Part shown: positions 14,158 to 21,130 of the stretch, piece by piece
Position numbering within the stretch: position 1 is the first letter of the stretch
How the letters are laid out: every line of letters starts with the position of its first letter
Assembly: GCA_021405325.1 (NCBI GenBank)
Contig: QWII01000112.1
Location: 1 to 32,077, forward strand
Origin: Caldilinea sp. CFX5
Lineage (GTDB): Bacteria; Chloroflexota; Anaerolineae; Caldilineales; Caldilineaceae
Length of the DNA stretch: 32,077 bases
Direction of reading: 5' to 3'
Notes under the pieces: model-generated
Databases searched by the model: none
What the model was told of the DNA's origin: nothing
What the model saw: the letters and a program-made list of their open reading frames with translations, nothing else
Translations under genes and position numbers: made by a program

Positions 14158-15045
14158 ATGGACATCAAAATCGGCAGTGCGCCCGATTCGTGGGGCGTTT
14201 GGTTTCCCAGCGACCCGCAGCAGACCCCCTGGTCGCGCTTTTTGGATGAGATTGCGGCGGCCGGCTATGAATGGACGGAGCTAGGGCCATACGGCTACCT
14301 GCCCACCGATCTACCGACCTTGCGCGCTGAACTGGACAAGCGCAACCTCAAAATCTCCGGCACCTTTGCCATGGGCAACCTGGAAGAGCCGGCGGCGTGG
14401 CCGGCGTTGGAACGGCAAGTGTTGGGCGCCGGCGAGATCCTCGCCGCCCTGGACGCCAACTATCTGGTGCTGATCGACGATTCGTACACCGATCTCTTCA
14501 CCGGCAAAGTGCTGGCGCCCCGCCGCCTGGAGGGGGATGCCTGGCAACGATTGGTGGCAACCACGCAGCGGGTGGGGGAACTGGCGCGCAGCCGTTTCGG
14601 GCTGACCCTGGTCTTTCATCCTCATGCCGAAACCCATGTAGAATATGAAGATCAGATCGAGGCGCTGCTGGCGCAAACCGACCCCGCCACGGTGGCGCTC
14701 TGTCTGGACACGGGGCATCACGCCTATCGCGGCGGCGACCCGGTGGCCTTTATGCAGCGTCATCACCAGCGCATTCCCTATCTGCATATCAAAAGTGTCG
14801 ATCGGGCCGTGCAGCAGCGCGTCGAAGCCGAAAACATCCCATTTGCCCTGGCCGTCAAGGACAACATGTTTGTCGAGCCATCGAAGGGGGCCGTGGATTT
14901 TCTCGCCTTCCGTGACGTGTTGCGGGCGATCAACTTTAGCGGCTGGGCGATTGTCGAACAGGACATGTACCCCGCGCCCTTTGACAAACCGCTGCCGATT
15001 GCCCGGCGCACGCGCGCCTATCTGCGTGAGATTGGCATGGGTTAA
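14158..15045 (+). CDS. IolE-like sugar isomerase/dehydratase (xylose-isomerase-like TIM barrel)
   Basis: A 295-residue TIM-barrel protein of the sugar phosphate isomerase/epimerase family, closest in motif to inosose dehydratase (IolE). It has A-P-D-S-W-G-V-W near the start, E-L-G-P-Y-G-Y-L-P near residue 41, H-P-H-A-E-T in the middle, C-L-D-T-G-H-H and a late E-Q-D-M. The conserved E, D, H and E residues would hold a divalent metal. IolE dehydrates 2-keto-myo-inositol, but relatives isomerise or epimerise keto sugars or cleave 3-keto-glycosides together with Gfo/Idh enzymes. The gene is 11 nt after a PhyH gene and upstream of a GntR regulator, an aldolase and a Gfo/Idh/MocA enzyme. The exact reaction cannot be read from sequence alone. 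Confidence 0.83.
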   Translation: MDIKIGSAPDSWGVWFPSDPQQTPWSRFLDEIAAAGYEWTELGPYGYLPTDLPTLRAELDKRNLKISGTFAMGNLEEPAAWPALERQVLGAGEILAALDANYLVLIDDSYTDLFTGKVLAPRRLEGDAWQRLVATTQRVGELARSRFGLTLVFHPHAETHVEYEDQIEALLAQTDPATVALCLDTGHHAYRGGDPVAFMQRHHQRIPYLHIKSVDRAVQQRVEAENIPFALAVKDNMFVEPSKGAVDFLAFRDVLRAINFSGWAIVEQDMYPAPFDKPLPIARRTRAYLREIGMG

Positions 15046-15208
15046 CACTGTTTTGCAAGTGAACCGTTGTAAGAATTCAGCAATGGTCGATAGAGGCATA
15101 TAATAGAGTCGCAAAATTTGTCCGTCTAGCCTGCCCGCGCTTCCGCAAAGCGCCACGAACCCGGAGCAAGCTAGCGTTGAACGTTACCATGTAAGCAAGT
15201 CAGGGAAA

Positions 15209-15994
15209 ATGACCAATCGACCTATTTTTCAGAAAAAAGATCTAAAGCGGACGCAGCTTCTTTACCAAATTGTACAGGATGAGATTAAAGCCTACATTAT
15301 CCAAAATTCCTTGTTGCCCGGCGACTCCTTGCCGCCGGAGACTGAGTTGTGTGAATTGCTGGGGGTCAGTCGCAATTCAGTGCGCGAGGCGGTAAAGTCA
15401 TTGGAGACACTGGGTATTCTAGAGGCGCGGCCCGGCGCCGGTCTCTATGTAAGTAATTTCTCCTTTGATCCGCTGCTCCAGCAACTTGGCTATGGCATCT
15501 TGTTTGACCACAAACAATTGACTGACATTATCGACGTGCGCTTTCACCTGGAACATGGCATGATCGACCGCGCCGTCCGCGCCGCCACCCCCGAACAGGT
15601 AGCGCAGTTGCAGGCCATTCTGGACGAGATGCGGAATGCCGCCGAAAACGGCCACTATTCAGCCGAAGCGGATCGCGATTTTCATCGGGTGCTGTGGGCC
15701 AATGTGGATAACACCATTGTCGGCAAAATTCTTGATGTCTTTTGGGTGATCTTTCGCCAGGCGCAGGCGCGCTCGGCCATCCCCGATCCGCCCCAGCCGC
15801 TGGCGACCTATCAACGCCATGTGCCGATTGTCGAGGCGCTGGCGCAACAGGACGTAGAAGCCGCCCGGCTGGCCATGGAACGACACTATATCGGGATTCA
15901 GGAGCGTTTAGCGCAAATCAAAGCGGGGCCGATCAACGGTCATACAGGCAACGGGCGGAACGCAAGTGGCGCCGGCAAGCCGCCCATCAACTAA
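15209..15994 (+). CDS. FCD-type GntR transcriptional regulator
   Basis: A 261-residue regulator with an N-terminal winged helix (residues ~15-82, including L-P-P-E-T-E-L and S-R-N-S-V-R-E-A-V) and a C-terminal FCD ligand domain. The likely metal site is D155, H159, H204 and H226. FCD regulators of this type usually respond to sugar acids or other organic acids and repress nearby catabolic genes. It is paralogous to the regulator at 28502-29236; both carry F-D-P-(L/I)-L after the winged helix. A TATAAT at 15099-15104 upstream has only a weak -35. The aldolase gene begins 12 nt after its stop, so the two are co-transcribed and likely linked in function. A short low-complexity G/N tail ends the protein. 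Confidence 0.92.
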   Translation: MTNRPIFQKKDLKRTQLLYQIVQDEIKAYIIQNSLLPGDSLPPETELCELLGVSRNSVREAVKSLETLGILEARPGAGLYVSNFSFDPLLQQLGYGILFDHKQLTDIIDVRFHLEHGMIDRAVRAATPEQVAQLQAILDEMRNAAENGHYSAEADRDFHRVLWANVDNTIVGKILDVFWVIFRQAQARSAIPDPPQPLATYQRHVPIVEALAQQDVEAARLAMERHYIGIQERLAQIKAGPINGHTGNGRNASGAGKPPIN

Positions 15995-16006
15995 GGAGCA
16001 TTGACT

Positions 16007-16768
16007 ATGCGCACCAACTGGGTTCGCCAGAAATTGCTGGCGCAGGAGCCAACATTGGGCTGTTTTCTGGGCTTGGGCAGCCCCAACGTCGCTGAACTGC
16101 TGGCCCACGCCGGCTTTGACTGGCTGGTGATCGAGACCGAACACAATGGCCTGGACGCCGCTGAAGTGCAGCAGATGCTCATGGCGCTCAACGGCACGGA
16201 AACAATCCCGCTGGTCCGTATCCCGTCGGCCAACCCGGTCTTTATTCAGCGGGCGCTCGACATGGGGGCGCTGGGCATTGTCGTGCCGCTGGTCAAAAGC
16301 GCCGAGGAAGCCGCCGCCATTGTGCGCGCCACCCGCTACCCGCCCCACGGCACGCGCAGCTTTGGCGCGCTACGGGCCTCTCAATATACGCTGGACAATG
16401 AGGATTACTTCCAGCGCGCCAATGACAACATCCTGGTCGTCTTGATTCTGGAAACGCGCGAGGCCGTGGAAAATCTGGAAGCCATTGCCGCCGTCCCCGG
16501 TGTCGATGCGCTCTACTTCGGCCCCTTTGACCTCTGTCTCTCGCTGGGACTGAACCCCTTCCAACAGCCGCATGAGGAAGTGGAAGCGCTCTATCGGCGT
16601 GCTATCGCGATCAGCCAACGTCAGACAATCGCCATCGGCATGGGCGTCAGCACCAGCGCCCAACTCCACCAGCGCCGGGCCGAAGGTTACACCATGCTGG
16701 GTTACGGCACCGACTATCACCTCCTGGTCGCCGCCGCCCGCGCCGGCGTAACCGCGTTCAAAGAATAG
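16007..16768 (+). CDS. HpcH/HpaI-family aldolase
   Basis: A 253-residue class II pyruvate aldolase of the HpcH/HpaI/2-dehydro-3-deoxyglucarate aldolase family, which cleaves 2-keto-3-deoxy acids to pyruvate and an aldehyde. The residues that align with the known active site are all visible: E45-H46 (E-T-E-H-N), R71 (V-R-I-P), D85 (A-L-D-M-G), E149 (I-L-E-T) and D175 (G-P-F-D-L). The usual R-G-x-G loop appears as R-S-F-G-A-L-R-A. ATG 16007 follows AAGGAG (15993-15998), which overlaps the GntR stop codon; a TTG at 16001 is less likely. Placement after an IolE-like enzyme and a sugar-acid-type regulator fits the final step of a sugar-acid pathway. The sugar is unknown. Confidence 0.88.
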   Translation: MRTNWVRQKLLAQEPTLGCFLGLGSPNVAELLAHAGFDWLVIETEHNGLDAAEVQQMLMALNGTETIPLVRIPSANPVFIQRALDMGALGIVVPLVKSAEEAAAIVRATRYPPHGTRSFGALRASQYTLDNEDYFQRANDNILVVLILETREAVENLEAIAAVPGVDALYFGPFDLCLSLGLNPFQQPHEEVEALYRRAIAISQRQTIAIGMGVSTSAQLHQRRAEGYTMLGYGTDYHLLVAAARAGVTAFKE

Positions 16769-16848
16769 TAACGATCAAGCCACCCCCTCCGCGCCCAGCG
16801 GGCACCCGTCCCCCAGCTTGGGGGAGGAACCGTCGTGCGCATGATAGG

Positions 16849-16956
16849 TTCCCTCCCTTCTCAGGGGTTAGCGTTACGGCCATTGGAGAAAATAAATCGT
16901 CCGGCCTCCACTAAACAGTTCACGCAACACGAATCACGTATCACGCATCACGCAGC
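16849..16956. repeat. Repeat relic and five tandem heptamers in the aldolase-Gfo spacer
   Basis: 16849-16870 is a degenerate half of the CCCTCCC-type hairpin found intact at 432-517. At 16922-16956 there are five heptamers (ACGCAAC, ACGAATC, ACGTATC, ACGCATC, ACGCAGC). This is the only array in the window with a 7-nt rather than an 8-nt period. No gene lies in this 218-nt spacer. Confidence 0.65.
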
Positions 16957-16986
16957 AATTTACAATGATTCTCAAGGAGAACCAAC

Positions 16987-18009
16987 ATGACCGAACTACG
17001 TATTGCCCTGCTTGGCTCCGGCTATATGGGGCGCACCTATGCCGAGTGTATTGCCAAACATAACACGCGGGCCAAATTGGTCGCCATCAGCGGCGGCACA
17101 CGAGCGCCGGGGTTGGCGGCGGATTATGGGGTGGATTATGTGGAGAGCTACCCGGCGCTGCTGGCCCGCCCGGATGTGGATGCGGTCTTGATCGCCACGC
17201 CCCATGTCAATCACTTGGAACAGACGCTGCTGGCGGCGCAACATGGCAAACATGTTCTGTGTGAAAAGCCGCTCTCGACCTCCGTGGCCGACTGTACGCA
17301 GATGATCGATGGCTGTCGGCAAGCCGGGGTAATGTTACAGGTGATCCAGACGCTGCGCTTTCGGGGGACGCCGGCGCGGGCCAAGCAGTTGATCGACGCC
17401 GGGGCTATCGGCAAAGTCTGGATGATTCGTGGGCAGACGTTGGTGCGCACCTACATCATCGACAAATCCTCCTGGGCCGCACAGCCGGAGAATGGCGGCG
17501 CCTTTCTCGATATGGGCGTCCACAACTTTGACATTATGCGCTTCTGGAGCGGCGCCGAAGTGCAGCGGGTCTATAGCCAGATCGACACCTTCGGCGCCAC
17601 CGACGCCCCCGGCATGAGCGCCATGACCCAACTGACCATGACCAATGGCGTGGCTGTGCAACAGTGGATGTCCTTCGAGGTCGCCACCCGCTACATGACC
17701 CAGAGCCAGCACATCTACCACATCCTAGGCGAAGAGGGCATGATCGAAGTGGACGGCTATGGCAAACTGCTGCTGGCCAAAGGCGACACGGTGGAGACTG
17801 TCTGGGAACAACCCAAATTCGACTTTGTTAACCGCCCGCTCGACCCCATCCGGTTGGAAGCGTTCTTCACCCAAATCCAATGCTTTGTCGATGATCTGCT
17901 CGATGGTCGCCCAGCGACGGTGCCCGGGGAAGAAGGTCGCGCCGCCGTGGCGATTGTGGAAGCGGCCAGGGAGTCGGCGCGGACGGGGCAAGCGGTTACG
18001 ATGGGATAG
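16987..18009 (+). CDS. Gfo/Idh/MocA-family oxidoreductase 1
   Basis: A 340-residue NAD(P)-dependent sugar or polyol dehydrogenase. The Rossmann motif G-S-G-Y-M-G is at 10-15, and the family signature E-K-P is at 93-95 (C-E-K-P-L). The catalytic-domain stretch D175-M-G-V-H179-N-F-D supplies the usual Asp and His. Members oxidise inositols, glucose-type sugars or glycosides at a secondary alcohol; several act with IolE-like barrels. AAGGAG precedes the ATG closely. It is the last gene of the catabolic locus before the accessory region. It shares the family but not close sequence with the second oxidoreductase at 27337. Confidence 0.93.
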   Translation: MTELRIALLGSGYMGRTYAECIAKHNTRAKLVAISGGTRAPGLAADYGVDYVESYPALLARPDVDAVLIATPHVNHLEQTLLAAQHGKHVLCEKPLSTSVADCTQMIDGCRQAGVMLQVIQTLRFRGTPARAKQLIDAGAIGKVWMIRGQTLVRTYIIDKSSWAAQPENGGAFLDMGVHNFDIMRFWSGAEVQRVYSQIDTFGATDAPGMSAMTQLTMTNGVAVQQWMSFEVATRYMTQSQHIYHILGEEGMIEVDGYGKLLLAKGDTVETVWEQPKFDFVNRPLDPIRLEAFFTQIQCFVDDLLDGRPATVPGEEGRAAVAIVEAARESARTGQAVTMG

Positions 18010-18094
18010 TCGTGAGCTTGATACCCGATTGTCTCTGTCTCCTCTTGGTTTCTGCTCCGCTACAATGGTACAATACGAGCAAGAGAGGAGGCGT

Positions 18095-19281
18095 ATGATG
18101 CAATATCCGTTAGCAGAAAAAATTGGTGTACCGGAACTCCTGGTCGGTCGCGCCCGGGAGTTTGAGGTCTTTGGCAAATGGCTGGATAATATTCCGCGCC
18201 GCCTGTCCAAGTCACGGGTCATTCTGGCGCGCCGCAAGAGCGGGAAGACGGTCTTTGTCCAGCGCCTCTTTAACTAGGTCTGGAGTGCCAATGGGCAGGT
18301 GATCCCTTTCTATTTTGATTTTGCCGAAAAGCCGATTTGGTATCCTAATTTGGCGATTGAATACTACCGCGCCTTTGCGTCGCAGTATATCTCTTTCTTG
18401 GAACGTGACTTAACCACCAGGGATGGGGTCGTCAACACGGTCAATTATGAGATTACGGATCGTTCCTCCGAGATGTCCCAAACGTGGAATGAGTATATTC
18501 AATTAGCGCTGCTGCGTATCAATCATTATCACACGAAGCAGATGCTGCTGCACCTGAGCAAACGTGCCGACCGTTACTGGACGCCGCGTGAACTGAAAGC
18601 CGAACTCCAGCTCGATCTGACAGAAAATGAGATCCAGGAACAACTCATTACCTTGGCCGAGTCTGACTTAATTGAACGAGGAACATCCGATATCCAATTC
18701 CGTGGCCTGCAGGATGGTACGGTCAACCTGATTTTACAGAACCGCTTTGAAGAAGAGATCAATCACTTTGTCCCTGATCTGAAAAGTGAGTTTCAGACAA
18801 AGGTGACCGAACTCCAACATGCCAACCGGCGGCTGCAAGGGATGCTCAATCATCTCTCTGGCAAGTTGGCGGAACAACAACTCGCCACCGAACTGCGCCG
18901 CGCAAACGCTTCAAGTTGAGCGATTATTTTACCGGCATGAATGATGATCTTCCTGTGAATCTGGTGGATGTACGTGAACGCGTTTCTGTCCAACGCACCG
19001 ATGGCAAAGGACAAGAGTTTGATGTGGTGGCGCAATCCGGTGCTGGGCGCGTGCTGCTGGTGGAAGTGCGCAAACGGCAGAGCAAGACCACGCTCACCGA
19101 GATAGCCGATTTCTGGGATAAGGTGACGGCCTATGCCGCCAGTAACCCACAGGCGACGGTGCGTCCAGCCTTTCTTGCCTTGGGTGGGTTTACCGAAGAT
19201 GCGACAGAATTTTGTCGAGTACACGACATCGGTATGGCGGAACAGATTACTTACTTCTGGAATACCACAGAGTTCTCGTAG
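18095..19281 (+). pseudogene. Decayed AAA-type ATPase with C-terminal nuclease-like domain
   Basis: The remains of one gene in three pieces. It starts at ATG 18095 after GAGGAGG, with L-V-G-R-A-R-E-F and a P-loop variant A-R-R-K-S-G-K-T. An in-frame TAG at 18275-18277 then interrupts the frame, and the protein continues at once in the same frame (V-W-S-A-N-G-Q-V-I-P-F-Y-F-D-F). After F-L-E-R-D near 18410 the sequence jumps to a winged-helix-like region (W-T-P-R-E-L-K-A-E-L), so the Walker B and sensor part is deleted. A coiled-coil region follows and a frameshift near 18880-18910. The last piece (from about 18916) holds F-D-V-V-A-Q and L-V-E-V-R-K-R-Q, a PD-(D/E)XK-like core. The lesions are visible directly; the family assignment is inference from motifs. 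Confidence 0.78.
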
Positions 19282-19313
19282 AGCCAGTGCCTGTCTTTTT
19301 CTTTCCAGACGCG

Positions 19314-19526
19314 TCAATCCACCTCAAGTTCATCCCGCGCCAGTTGATCAAGCGAAACCTGAAAAATGTCGGCAATTTTGACAAGCATGGCGACATTGGG
19401 AATCTTATCACCGGTTTCCATTTGGCTAATGTAGCTATCCCGCACACCAAGCAGGTCGGCTAGACTCCGCATCGTTAAGCCCTTGCATCGACGCAAAGTG
19501 CGCAGCTTTTCCCCAAATCGTTCCAT
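19314..19526 (-). CDS. XRE-family helix-turn-helix regulator
   Basis: A 70-residue Cro/CI-type DNA-binding protein that consists of little more than the helix-turn-helix domain (L-T-M-R-S-L-A-D-L-L-G-V, S-Y-I-S-Q-M-E-T-G, L-V-K-I-A-D-I-F). Such small proteins act as dimers and often regulate themselves and a neighbouring gene. The ribosome binding site is weak (GGTGA 9 nt upstream of the ATG). It is transcribed away from the small coiled-coil gene at 19641, and the 114-nt space between them holds a perfect 26-bp palindrome, the obvious operator. It lies tail to tail with the decayed ATPase. Its ligand or partner is unknown. Confidence 0.85.
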   Translation of the reverse strand: MERFGEKLRTLRRCKGLTMRSLADLLGVRDSYISQMETGDKIPNVAMLVKIADIFQVSLDQLARDELEVD

Positions 19527-19578
19527 ATAATCAAATCACCAATGGCAGAATTTGACAGGCGTTTGCTCATCTGCCAGC

Positions 19579-19604
19579 ATTTACTAAGCTATAGCTTAGT
19601 AAAT
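19579..19604. promoter_or_regulatory. Perfect 26-bp palindrome, candidate operator
   Basis: Every one of the 26 positions is self-complementary with no spacer; the centre is AGCTATAGCT and the outer arms read ATTTACTA. It lies between the divergent starts of the XRE regulator (19526) and the small coiled-coil gene (19641), about 50 nt upstream of the first and 36 nt upstream of the second. Size, symmetry and place fit the binding site of a Cro/CI-type dimer or two dimers. That the XRE protein binds it is inference. Confidence 0.65.
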
Positions 19605-19640
19605 GGTGTATCCAAGCTTCTATCTATGGGAGACAAGCAG

Positions 19641-19916
19641 ATGGCAACCTATGACCACAAGCAAGTTCTCGCTGACTACGCCAATGGCACGCTCACGCCG
19701 GAAATGGCAGTCGGCCACAGCTTGCAACACATCGACAAATTGTACACCGCGCAAACGGACGCGACCCGTCAATGGCGCGCCGAACTGGACGCGCTCAAAC
19801 AGCAGGTACACACGCAGCAAGCCAGGCTGGATCGCCTGCACACCTTGATCGAAAAAGCGCGCACCAAACAAAAGCTGCGCACGCCAGCTACCCCTTCAAC
19901 ACCCGATCAAGGGTAA
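19641..19916 (+). CDS. Small coiled-coil protein of unknown function
   Basis: A 91-residue protein not assigned to a known family. The N-terminal third (D-H-K-Q-V-L-A-D-Y-A-N-G-T-L-T-P-E-M-A-V) looks globular. Residues ~30-75 (Y-T-A-Q-T-D-A-T-R-Q-W-R-A-E-L-D-A-L-K-Q-Q-V with leucines in heptad spacing) predict a coiled coil; the tail is T/P-rich. ATG 19641 is preferred because GGGAG (19628-19632) is 8 nt upstream; in-frame ATGs at 19542 and 19626 exist, but the first would translate the palindrome. It is divergent from the XRE regulator and probably under its control. An antitoxin-like or DNA-binding accessory role is possible but unsupported. Confidence 0.6.
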   Translation: MATYDHKQVLADYANGTLTPEMAVGHSLQHIDKLYTAQTDATRQWRAELDALKQQVHTQQARLDRLHTLIEKARTKQKLRTPATPSTPDQG

Positions 19917-19950
19917 AACCACCAACCAACTAACAAACTAACAAACTACC
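19917..19950. repeat. Short octamer array after the coiled-coil gene
   Basis: Starting directly at the stop codon are units with an 8-nt period (AACTAACA, AACTAACA, AACTACCC preceded by ACCAACC). They have the same composition as the right arms of the hairpins at 334 and 25223, but no left arm is present. Confidence 0.7.
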
Positions 19951-20030
19951 CATCCGCCGCGCTTGCGTTGATCATACGCTTGCTTGATCATTTCTGCAAG
20001 TTGTCGCCAGTGGTGTGCGTAGTGAATGGG

Positions 20031-20059
20031 TTGCAGATCAATGACGGATGAGGTATACT
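20031..20059 (+). promoter_or_regulatory. Possible promoter for a leaderless nuclease mRNA
   Basis: TATACT at 20054-20059 lies only 7 nt before the ATG of the Rpn gene (20067), with TTGCAG at 20031-20036 and a 17-nt spacer. If used, transcription would start at or next to the start codon and the mRNA would have no leader. No convincing ribosome binding site is seen, which fits. The -35 matches the consensus at only three positions. Confidence 0.35.
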
Positions 20060-20066
20060 TCACCCT

Positions 20067-21098
20067 ATGGCAAGTAAAAAGGTAAAGCAGACGCAGCCGA
20101 AGATCCATGACGCCGCGTACAAGAAGCTCTTTTCCAATCGCACCATCTTTCAGCAGTTGATCGAGACCTTCATTACCGAAGCCTGGGTGAAGGATCTGGA
20201 TTTTTCTAAGTGTGAGACGCTGGACAAGTCGTTTATTACCGATCATTACAAGGCGACAGAAAGTGATCTAATCTACAAGATCAAATTGCGCCGGAAGACG
20301 GTTTACATTTACGTCCTGCTGGAGTTTCAATCCAAAGTGGATCACTTCATGGGGCTGCGGGTGCTGTTCTACATCCTCAGCTTTTACATGGACTACCGGG
20401 CAAACCGCAAGCGCGTCAAGAAGTTGCCGGCCATTTTTCCCATTGTGTTATATAATGGTCAACGCAAGTGGAATGCACCAACCAGGATGAGCGATTTAAT
20501 CGAAACCGAGCCGCCATTGGGTGATTATGCCATTGATTTCCAATACCTACTCCTGAACGAGAAAGCCTATAGCAAAGAGCAGTTGTTGACGATTCGCAAC
20601 ATTGTTTCGACCTTATTTCTCGCAGAGGGTCATTACAACATTGCTCTACTCGAACAAGAGTTGCTCAACCTCTACGACAATGAGCCGGATAAACAGGCAG
20701 TGTCGCTCTTTTTGAACTGGTTTCGGCAGTTGGCGTTGTATGGCAAAGTCTCACCCGAAGATTATGAGAAGTTGGACGTTGTCTATCGGACGAAAGCGGA
20801 GGCACAGACCATGTTACTGGAAGCCTTAGAACAGGAACGCAAGCAAATTTATCGCAAAGGACAGGCAGATGGTTTAGCGGAAGGAATGGAAGCGCAACGG
20901 CGCACCTTACTTCAATTTATTCATTGGCGCTTTCAAACAAGCGAAGAAGAGCAGAAGCGGCTCGCCCAGCAACTTGCACAAATTAAGAAGCTACAACAAT
21001 TAACTCAAATAAGCGACCTTTTTCTGCAAGTGGCTACGCTGGATGAGTTCACAAGTCATCTAGCCGCCTATATACCTGCTCAGAAACCGCAATCATAG
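20067..21098 (+). CDS. Rpn-family PD-(D/E)XK nuclease (recombination-promoting, transposase_31 type)
   Basis: A 343-residue member of the Rpn/YhgA-like family, once called putative transposase, whose E. coli members are DNA endonucleases that promote RecA-independent recombination. It opens with H-D-A-A-Y-K-K-L-F-S-N, the family signature. The PD-(D/E)XK core is E65-S-D67-L-I-Y followed by L-L-E86-F-Q88-S-K. A middle helical domain (I-F-P-I-V-L-Y-N-G before it) and a C-terminal coiled coil rich in E, Q and R follow (E-Q-E-R-K-Q-I-Y-R-K-G-Q-A-D-G). The active-site residues look intact, so the gene is probably functional. It is in an island with the decayed ATPase and the XRE regulator. A defence or stress-recombination role is possible. 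Confidence 0.88.
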   Translation: MASKKVKQTQPKIHDAAYKKLFSNRTIFQQLIETFITEAWVKDLDFSKCETLDKSFITDHYKATESDLIYKIKLRRKTVYIYVLLEFQSKVDHFMGLRVLFYILSFYMDYRANRKRVKKLPAIFPIVLYNGQRKWNAPTRMSDLIETEPPLGDYAIDFQYLLLNEKAYSKEQLLTIRNIVSTLFLAEGHYNIALLEQELLNLYDNEPDKQAVSLFLNWFRQLALYGKVSPEDYEKLDVVYRTKAEAQTMLLEALEQERKQIYRKGQADGLAEGMEAQRRTLLQFIHWRFQTSEEEQKRLAQQLAQIKKLQQLTQISDLFLQVATLDEFTSHLAAYIPAQKPQS

Positions 21099-21130
21099 TC
21101 AGTAGACCACACCGCAGAGGAGCATTCGCT

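Noticed and set aside
16922..16956. The heptamer and octamer arrays as CRISPR.
   Set aside because: Units are 7-8 nt without unique spacers, and there are no cas genes.
19938..20045. A minus-strand peptide stretch (H-Y-A-H-H-W-R-Q-L-A-E-M-I-K-Q-A-Y) in the spacer before the Rpn gene.
   Set aside because: It looks protein-like and may be a gene relic, but it has no start signal, is under 40 codons and I recognise no family.
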